NCBI RefSeq assembly: GCF_029633865.1
Contig: NC_079216.1
Coordinates: 68,899,667 to 68,963,666, forward strand
Reading direction: 5' to 3'
Source: Lampris incognitus
Lineage: Eukaryota > Chordata > Actinopteri > Lampriformes > Lampridae
DNA length: 64,000 bases
Shown piece by piece: positions 56,441-64,000 of the stretch (position 1 is its first letter; each line of letters opens with the position of its first letter). Made by a program: the position numbers and the translations under genes. The notes under the pieces are model-generated. The model was given only the letters and a program-made list of their open reading frames with translations, was not told the DNA's origin and did no database searches.

Positions 56441-59400
56441 CAACATGAGGATAAATCAGCTATAAAACAAACAAACATGAGGATAAATCAGCTATAAAAC
56501 AAAGCAACATGAGGATAAATCAGCTATAAAACAAACCAACATGAGGATAAATCAGCTATAAAACAAACCAACATGAGGATAAATCAGCTATAAAACAAAC
56601 CAACATGAGGATAAATCAGCTATAAAACAAACCAACATGAGGATAAATCAGCTATAAAACAAACCAACATGAGCATAAATCAGCTATAAAACAAACCAAC
56701 ATGAGGATAAATCAGCTATAAAACAAACCAACATGAGGATAAATCAGCTATAAAACAAACCAACATGAGGATAAATCAGCTATAAAACAAACCAACATGA
56801 GGATAAATCAGCTGTAAAACAAACCAACATGAGGATAAATCAGCTATAAAACAAACCAACATGAGGATAAATCAGACTATAAAACAAACCAACATGAGGA
56901 TAAATCAGCTATAAAACAAACCAACATGAGGATAAATCAGCTATAAAACAAACCAACATGAGCATAAATCAGCTATAAAACAAACCAACATGAGGATAAA
57001 TCAGCTATAAAACAAACCAACATGAGCATAAATCAGCTATAAAACAAACCAACATGAGGATAAATCAGACTATAAAACAAACCAACATGAGGATAAATCA
57101 GCTATAAAACAAACCAACATGAGGATAAATCGGCTGTAAAACAAACCAACATGAGGATAAATCGGCTATAAAACAAACCAACATGAGGATAAATCAGACT
57201 ATAAAACAAACCAACATGAGCATAAATCAGCTATAAAACAAACCAACATGAGGATAAATCAGCTATAAAACAAACCAACATGAGGATAAATCAGCTATAA
57301 AACAAACCAACATGAGGATAAATCAGCTATAAAACAAACCAACATGAGGATAAATCAGCTATAAAACAAACCAACATGAGGATAAATCAGACATAAAACA
57401 AACCAACATGAGGATAAATCAGCTATAAAACAAACCAACATGAGGATAAATCAGCTATAAAACAAACCAACATGAGGATAAATCGGCTATAAAACAAACC
57501 AACATGAGGATAAATCAGACTATAAAACAAACCAACATGAGCATAAATCAGCTATAAAACAAACCAACATGAGGATAAATCAGACTATAAAACAAACCAA
57601 CATGAGGATAAATCAGCTATAAAACAAACCAACATGAGCATAAATCAGCTATAAAACAAACCAACATGAGGATAAATCAGCTATAAAACAAACCAACATG
57701 AGGATAAATCAGCTATAAAACAAACCAACATGAGCATAAATCAGCTATAAAACAAACCAACATGAGGATAAATCAGACTATAAAACAAACCAACATGAGG
57801 ATAAATCAGACTATAAAACAAACCAACATGAGGATAAATCAGCTATAAAACAAACCAACATGAGGATAAATCGGCTGTAAAACAAACCAACATGAGGATA
57901 AATCGGCTATAAAACAAACCAACATGAGGATAAATCAGACTATAAAACAAACCAACATGAGCATAAATCAGCTATAAAACAAACCAACATGAGGATAAAT
58001 CAGCTATAAAACAAACCAACATGAGGATAAATCAGCTATAAAACAAACCAACATGAGGATAAATCAGCTATAAAACAAACCAACATGAGGATAAATCAGC
58101 TATAAAACAAACCAACATGAGGATAAATCAGCTATAAAACAAACCAACATGAGGATAAATCAGCTATAAAACAAACCAACATGAGGATAAATCAGACATA
58201 AAACAAACCAACATGAGGATAAATCAGCTATAAAACAAACCAACATGAGGATAAATCAGACTATAAAACAAACCAACATGAGGATAAATCAGACTATAAA
58301 ACAAACCAACATGAGGATAAATCAGACTATAAAACAAACCAACATGAGGATAAATCAGCTATAAAACAAACCAACATGAGCATAAATCAGCTATAAAACA
58401 AACCAACATGAGGATAAATCAGCTATAAAACAAACCAACATGAGGATAAATCAGCTATAAAACAAACCAACATGAGCATAAATCAGCTATAAAACAAACC
58501 AACATGAGGATAAATCAGACTATAAAACAAACCAACATGAGGATAAATCAGCTATAAAACAAACCAACATGAGGATAGATCAGCTATAAAACAAACCAAC
58601 ATGAGGATAAATCAGACTATAAAACAAACCAACATGAGGATAAATCAGCTATAAAACAAACCAACATGAGCATAAATCAGCTATAAAACAAACCAACATG
58701 AGGATAAATCAGCTATAAAACAAACCAACATGAGGATAAATCAGCTATAAAACAAACCAACATGAGCATAAATCAGCTATAAAACAAACCAACATGAGGA
58801 TAAATCAGCTATAAAACAAACCAACATGAGGATAAATCAGCTATAAAACAAACCAACATGAGCATAAATCAGCTATAAAACAAACCAACATGAGGATAAA
58901 TCAGACTATAAAACAAACCAACATGAGGATAAATCAGCTATAAAACAAACCAACATGAGGATAAATCAGACTATAAAACAAACCAACATGAGGATAAATC
59001 AGCTATAAAACAAACCAACATGAGGATAAATCAGACTATAAAACAAACCAACATGAGGATAAATCAGCTGTAAAACAAACCAACATGAGGATAAATCAGA
59101 CTATAAAACAAACCAACATGAGGATAAATCAGCTATAAAACAAACCAACATGAGGATAAATCAGCTATAAAACAAACCAACATGAGGATAATCAGCTATA
59201 AAACAAAGCAACATGAGCATAAATCAGCTATAAAACAAACCAACATGAGGATAAATCAGCTATAAAACAAACCAACATGAGGATAAATCAGCTATAAAAC
59301 AAACCAACATGAGGATAAATCAGACTATAAAACAAACCAACATGAGGATAAATCAGCTATAAAACAAACCAACATGAGGATAAATCAGACTATAAAACAA

Positions 59401-61018
59401 AGCAACATGAGGATAAATCAGCTATAAAACAAACCAACATGAGGATAAATCAGCTATAAAACAAACCAACATGAGCATAAATCAGCTATAAAACAAACCA
59501 ACATGAGGATAAATCAGCTATAAAACAAACCAACATGAGGATAAATCAGACTATAAAACAAACCAACATGAGGATAAATCAGACTATAAAACAAACCAAC
59601 ATGAGGATAAATCAGACTATAAAACAAACCAACATGAGGATAAATCAGCTATAAAACAAACCAACATGAGCATAAATCAGCTATAAAACAAACCAACATG
59701 AGGATAAATCAGACTATAAAACAAACCAACATGAGGATAAATCAGCTATAAAACAAACCAACATGAGGATAGATCAGCTATAAAACAAACCAACATGAGG
59801 ATAAATCAGACTATAAAACAAACCAACATGAGGATAAATCAGCTATAAAACAAACCAACATGAGCATAAATCAGCTATAAAACAAACCAACATGAGGATA
59901 AATCAGCTATAAAACAAACCAACATGAGGATAAATCAGCTATAAAACAAACCAACATGAGGATAAATCAGACTATAAAACAAACCAACATGAGGATAAAT
60001 CAGCTATAAAACAAACCAACATGAGGATAAATCAGACTATAAAACAAACCAACATGAGGATAAATCAGCTATAAAACAAACCAACATGAGGATAGATCAG
60101 CTATAAAACAAACCAACATGAGGATAAATCAGACTATAAAACAAACCAACATGAGGATAAATCAGCTATAAAACAAACAAACATGAGGATAAATCAGCTA
60201 TAAAACAAACCAACATGAGGATAGATCAGCTATAAAACAAACCAACATGAGGATAAATCAGACTATAAAACAAACCAACATGAGGATAAATCAGCTATAA
60301 AACAAACCAACATGAGCATAAATCAGCTATAAAACAAACCAACATGAGGATAAATCAGCTATAAAACAAACCAACATGAGGATAAATCAGCTATAAAACA
60401 AACCAACATGAGGATAAATCAGACTATAAAACAAACCAACATGAGGATAAATCAGACATAAAACAAACCAACATGAGGATAAATCAGCTATAAAACAAAC
60501 CAACATGAGGATAAATCAGACTATAAAACAAACCAACATGAGGATAAATCAGCTATAAAACAAACCAACATGAGGATAGATCAGCTATAAAACAAACCAA
60601 CATGAGGATAAATCAGACTATAAAACAAACCAACATGAGGATAAATCAGCTATAAAACAAACCAACATGAGCATAAATCAGCTATAAAACAAACCAACAT
60701 GAGGATAAATCAGCTATAAAACAAACCAACATGAGGATAAATCAGCTATAAAACAAACCAACATGAGGATAAATCAGACATAAAACAAACCAACATGAGG
60801 ATAAATCAGCTATAAAACAAACCAACATGAGGATAAATCAGCTATAAAACAAACCCACATGAGGATAAATCAGCTATAAAACAAAGCAACATGAGGATAA
60901 ATCAGACTATAAAACAAACCAACATGAGGATAAATCAGACATAAAACAAAGCAACATGAGGATAAATCAGACTATAAAACAAACCAACATGAGGACAAAT
61001 CGGGCTATAAAACAAAGC
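56416..61018. repeat. 4.6-kb minisatellite of 32-bp units inside LINE ORF2
   Basis: About 142 tandem copies of 'aaacaaaccaacatgaggat' + 'aaatcagctata'. Common variants are gagcataaat, cagactata (33 bp), cagacata, cggctgta and gagatagatc-like forms. The variant order also repeats on a larger scale: the rare cggctgta followed by cggctata, cagactata and gagcat occurs at 57131 and again at 57872, 741 bp (about 23 units) apart. The first units grade into the LINE coding sequence at 56416-56460, which carries the same words (aatcaggctataaaa, caacatgaggataaatcag). Confidence 0.97.
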
Positions 61019-61440
61019 AAGAACAATTATCTGAATCATTGGAAAGCTGAAATCAAAACAAACTAGAAGTCTTTCGGGCCTTAAAAACAAACTATGATCT
61101 GGAAGAACACCTCTTAACTGTCAGAGACAGGAAGCAGCGACAGATCCTCACCAAATACAGGCTCAGTGACCACAGTCTAGCCATTGAAAAGGGGAGACAC
61201 AAAAAGACGTGGGGGCCAAAAGAGCATCGAACATGTGGTCAGTGCATGACAGATGAGGTGGAGACAGAGGGGCACTTCCTCCTTAAATGTGACACATGTG
61301 AAAAACAGCGCCGGGCTTTTGTCCAGGAGCTGGAACATGTGACTCCAGAGTAGCAGGAAATGGAGGACGCAGGTAAGCTGCGGGGGGTCCTGGGAGGGGG
61401 GCAGCGGCGAACATTGCAGCCAGATTTATATTATCTTGCC
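61019..61440 (+). pseudogene. LINE ORF2 C-terminus, after the satellite
   Basis: Reads KNNYLNHWKAEIKTN, then in a shifted frame LTVRDRKQRQILTKYRLSDH, SLAIEKGRHKKTWGPKEHRT and CGQCMTDEVETEGHFLLKCD. The C-x2-C ... H-x4-C set is the usual terminal zinc-binding region of LINE ORF2. It ends near 61440 after LYYLATT. It fits the missing C-terminus of the protein that stops at 56440, so both belong to one insertion. Confidence 0.8.
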
Positions 61441-61655
61441 ACCACCTGAGAGACAGTGGGGGACGGCACCTATTGCTACTGTTGTTGTTTAATATCATAA
61501 TCATTGTTGTTGTTGCTGTTATTATTATAATCATTGTTGTTGTTGCTGTTATTATAATAATCATTGTTGTATTGTGTTGTGTTGTTTTACATGCTTTGGC
61601 AATATGTACACAAACGTATGTCATGCCAATAAAGCACATATTGAATTGAATTGAG

Positions 61656-61936
61656 AGAGAGGATAAGAAGATAGAGGGATGCAGTGAAGAGGGGCAGAGA
61701 GGACACTGAATAAGTGTGTGTCAGTGTGGAGATGTTGGGGTAATCATGACTTCCCTGTTTGCAGGGAATAAGTGAACGGTGACACTAAGGGAGACGTGTT
61801 GTGCTTCTGGAGTAGTGGGTAGGTTCACTGTGTCTGCAGAGATTGTCGTATTTTATATATTTTTTGCTTTACAAATGGCCTCTTCGGTGTTATTTGGAGA
61901 TGAATTCACTGGGCCTCGTCCTTAATTTGTTTTTCG

Positions 61937-61971
<35 letters not shown>

Positions 61972-62280
61972 GTCTGGCTGGGGGCCTTTGTATCCGTGTA
62001 TTGTTGCCTGTGGCGTTGTATGGATGAGGGTGCATATTATTACATGTAGATATAAATAGTCAGGCAGAATACTGGGAAATTGAATAAGAATTTACTGTGC
62101 AACACAACTGCACGAGCTGGTGGCCCACTACACCAGCGTTATGCAGAGCTAGCAGAATGAAGATGTTAACAAATAGCACATCTGGAGCGCACCGCTGCAG
62201 CGAGTTTCATCTGAAGCTCACCTCACAATTTACTGAGCACACCAGATGCATCAGCTTGTTGGGACAGATTTGAGATTGTC
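61656..62280. other. No gene recognised; (GT)n at 61938-61972
   Basis: Short frames only. The GT tract has a single TTT interruption. Confidence 0.55.
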
Positions 62281-62283
62281 ATT

Positions 62284-63020
62284 CATATGATAGAACTTCA
62301 TCTATATGATAGAACATCTTATGATAGAACATCTATATGATAGAACTTCATCTATATGATAGAACATCGTGTGATAGAACAGCTATATGATAGAACTTCA
62401 TCTATATGATAGATCATCTTATGATAGAACATCTATATGATAGACCATCTATATGATAGAACATCTTATGATAGAACATCTTATGATAGAACTTCATCTA
62501 CATGATAGAACATCTTATGATAGAACATCTTATGATAGAACTTCATCTACATGATAGAACATCTTATGAGAGAACATCTTATGATAGAACTTCATCTATA
62601 TGATAAAACATCTATATGATAGAACTTCATCTATATGATAGAAAATCTTATGATAGAACATCTTATGATAGAACTTCATCTATATGATAGAACATCTATA
62701 TGATAGAACTTCATCTATATGATAGAACATCTTATGATAGAACATCTATATGATAGAACTTCATCTATATGATAGAACATCGTGAGATAGAACAGCTATA
62801 TGATAGAACTTCATCTATATGATAGATCATCTTATGATAGAACGTCTATATGATAGACCATCTATATGATAGAACATCTTATGATAGAACATCTTATGAT
62901 AGAACTTCATCTACATGATAGAACATCTTATGATAGAACATCTTATGATAGAACTTCATCTACATGATAGAACATCTTATGATAGAACATCTTATGATAG
63001 AACTTCATCTATATGATAGA
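62284..63020. repeat. TATGATAGAACATCT-type minisatellite with 413-bp higher order
   Basis: Mixed 15- and 19-bp units (tatgatagaacatct and tatgatagaacttcatcta). A distinctive series beginning 'catcgtgtgatagaacagct' at 62366 recurs at 62779 (catcgtgagatagaacagct), 413 bp later, with the same following order of variants. Confidence 0.95.
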
Positions 63021-63027
63021 ACATCTA

Positions 63028-64000
63028 CACTCACCGGCCACTTTATTAGGCACACCTGTCCAACTGCTCGTTAACGCAAATTTCTAATCAGCCAATCACA
63101 TGGTAGCAACTCAATGCATTTAGGCATGTAGACATGGTCAAGACGATCTGCTGCAGTTCAAACCGAGCATCAGAATGGGGAAGAAAGGTGATTTAAGTGA
63201 CTTTGAACGTGGCATGGTTGTTGGTGCCAGACGGGCTGGTCTGAGTATTTCAGAAACTGCTGATCTACTGGGATTTTCACGCACAACCATCTCTAGGGTT
63301 TACAGAGAATGGTCCGAAAAAGAGAAAATATCCAGTGAGCGGCAGTTCTGTGGGCGAAAATGCCTTGTTGATGCCAGAGGTCAGAGGAGAATGGCCAGAC
63401 TGGTTCGAGCTGATAGAAAGGCAACAGTAACTCAAATAACCACTCATTACAACCGAGGTATGCAGAAGAGCATCTCTGAACGCACAACACGTCGAACCTT
63501 GAGGCAGATGGGCTACAGCAGCAGAAGACCACACCGGGTGCCACTCCTGTCAGCTAAGAACAGGAAACTGAGGCTACAATTCGCACAGGCGCACCAAATT
63601 GGACAATAGTCTGGTCTGATGAGTCTTGATTTCTGCTGCGACATTCGGATGGTAGGGTCAGAATTTGGCATCAACAACATGAAAGCATGGATCCATCCTG
63701 CCTTGTATCAACGGTTCAGGCTGCTGCTGGTGGTGTAATGGTGTGGGGGATATTTTCTTGGCACACTTTGGGCCCCTTAGTACCAATTGAGCATCGTGTC
63801 AAAGCCACAGCCTACCTGAGTATTGTTGCTGACCATGTCCATCCCTTTATGACGACAGTGTTCCCATCTTCTGATGGCTACTTCCAGCAGGATAACGCGC
63901 CATGTCATAAAGCTCGAATTATCTCAGACTGGTTTCTTGAACATGACAATGAGTTCACTGTACTCAAATGACCTCCACAGTCACCAGATCTTAATCCAAT
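63028..64000 (+). mobile_element. Tc1-like transposon, running off the window
   Basis: The terminal repeat begins cactcaccggccactttatt at 63028, next to a TA (63026-63027) at the edge of the minisatellite. The transposase starts at 63175. The element is cut by the window end before its 3' terminal repeat. Confidence 0.9.
63175..64000 (+). pseudogene. Tc1-like transposase, broken
   Basis: The first 144 residues are open: MGKKGDLSDFERGMVVGARR, then SISETADLLGFSRTTISRVY (helix-turn-helix) and a second helix-turn-helix with TTRRTLRQMGYSSRRPHRVP. A stop at 63607-63609 follows where about 25-30 bp seem to be missing before the WSDES motif. A second frame with its own TGA (near 63628, probably a former Arg codon) continues to MDPSCLVSTVQAAAGGVMVW, then YFQQDNAPCHKARIISDWFL with the second catalytic Asp. 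A TGA replaces the Trp of the KWPPQSPDLNP motif at 63969-63971. Dead copy. Confidence 0.88.

Larger units (their letters stand above)
53360..61655 (+). mobile_element. Non-LTR retrotransposon, + strand, split by an insertion and a 4.6-kb satellite
   Basis: Endonuclease end (53376-53600), RT (53810-55800), post-RT region (55800-56440) and ORF2 C-terminus (61020-61440) occur in the correct order and orientation, then a 3'UTR ending in 'gccaataaagcacatattga' and a TTGAA-type tail (about 61628-61655). Two segments do not belong: 54823-55451 and the 32-bp array at 56416-61018. The element is 5'-truncated inside the endonuclease. The clade is not certain. Confidence 0.85.

Noticed and set aside
56416..61018. 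CRISPR-like array of regular repeats
   Set aside because: Units are contiguous 32-bp tandem repeats without unique spacers, in a eukaryotic retrotransposon.

Overview
The window is eukaryotic and almost certainly from a teleost fish. It holds one host gene that can be read exon by exon, a KRAS orthologue with canonical GT-AG introns. Around it is a dense, mostly decayed set of transposable elements typical of fish genomes: Tc1-like, hAT, Ty3/gypsy, BEL/Pao, Penelope-like, several non-LTR retrotransposons and tRNA-derived SINEs. There are also many long minisatellites and CA/GT microsatellites. I could not determine the species. No bacterial-type operon, CRISPR array or phage is present.

Layout. 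0-7.6 kb: mostly unassigned DNA with two decayed LINE fragments, a CA-bearing interspersed repeat and a GC-rich segment. 7.6-9.7 kb: a 52-bp minisatellite with a perfect 13-monomer higher-order duplication, followed by a degenerate GGTTAG-rich array. 11.0-12.2 kb: a Tc1-like element turned into a near-perfect fold-back (two 535-bp arms). 12.7-22.7 kb: the KRAS gene on the + strand. It has a GC-rich promoter/exon 1 region, coding exons 2, 3 and 4, both alternative terminal exons (4A and 4B), and a 3'UTR of about 2.7 kb with several poly(A) signals. 23.5-27.3 kb: a broken RTE-type LINE on the - strand. 28-34.6 kb: a patchwork of Penelope-like, tRNA-like, SINE and inverted-repeat remnants. 34.7-42.2 kb: a Ty3/gypsy element on the - strand with LTRs, a tRNA-Ser primer site and a polypurine tract, split by a 2.95-kb hAT element with an exact 8-bp target duplication. 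43-47.5 kb: a Tc1 fragment, a 1.8-kb minisatellite built on a 12-bp palindrome, and a LINE C-terminus between two GT tracts. 49.6-50.7 kb: an 0.87-kb polypyrimidine minisatellite and a CA/GT hairpin. 51.7-53.3 kb: LINE and BEL/Pao fragments. 53.4-61.7 kb: one LINE on the + strand whose ORF2 is interrupted by a 0.63-kb insertion and by a 4.6-kb, 32-bp-unit minisatellite that appears to have grown out of the ORF itself. 62.3-64 kb: another minisatellite with a Tc1-like element inserted at its edge and running off the window.

Only KRAS looks functional. Every transposon reading frame examined carries stops, frameshifts, truncations or lost catalytic residues, so the elements matter as structure and history: nesting order, target duplications and satellite birth. 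I found no convincing new gene system. The best candidates for something unusual are the fold-back Tc1 element, the LINE-born satellite and the higher-order minisatellites.
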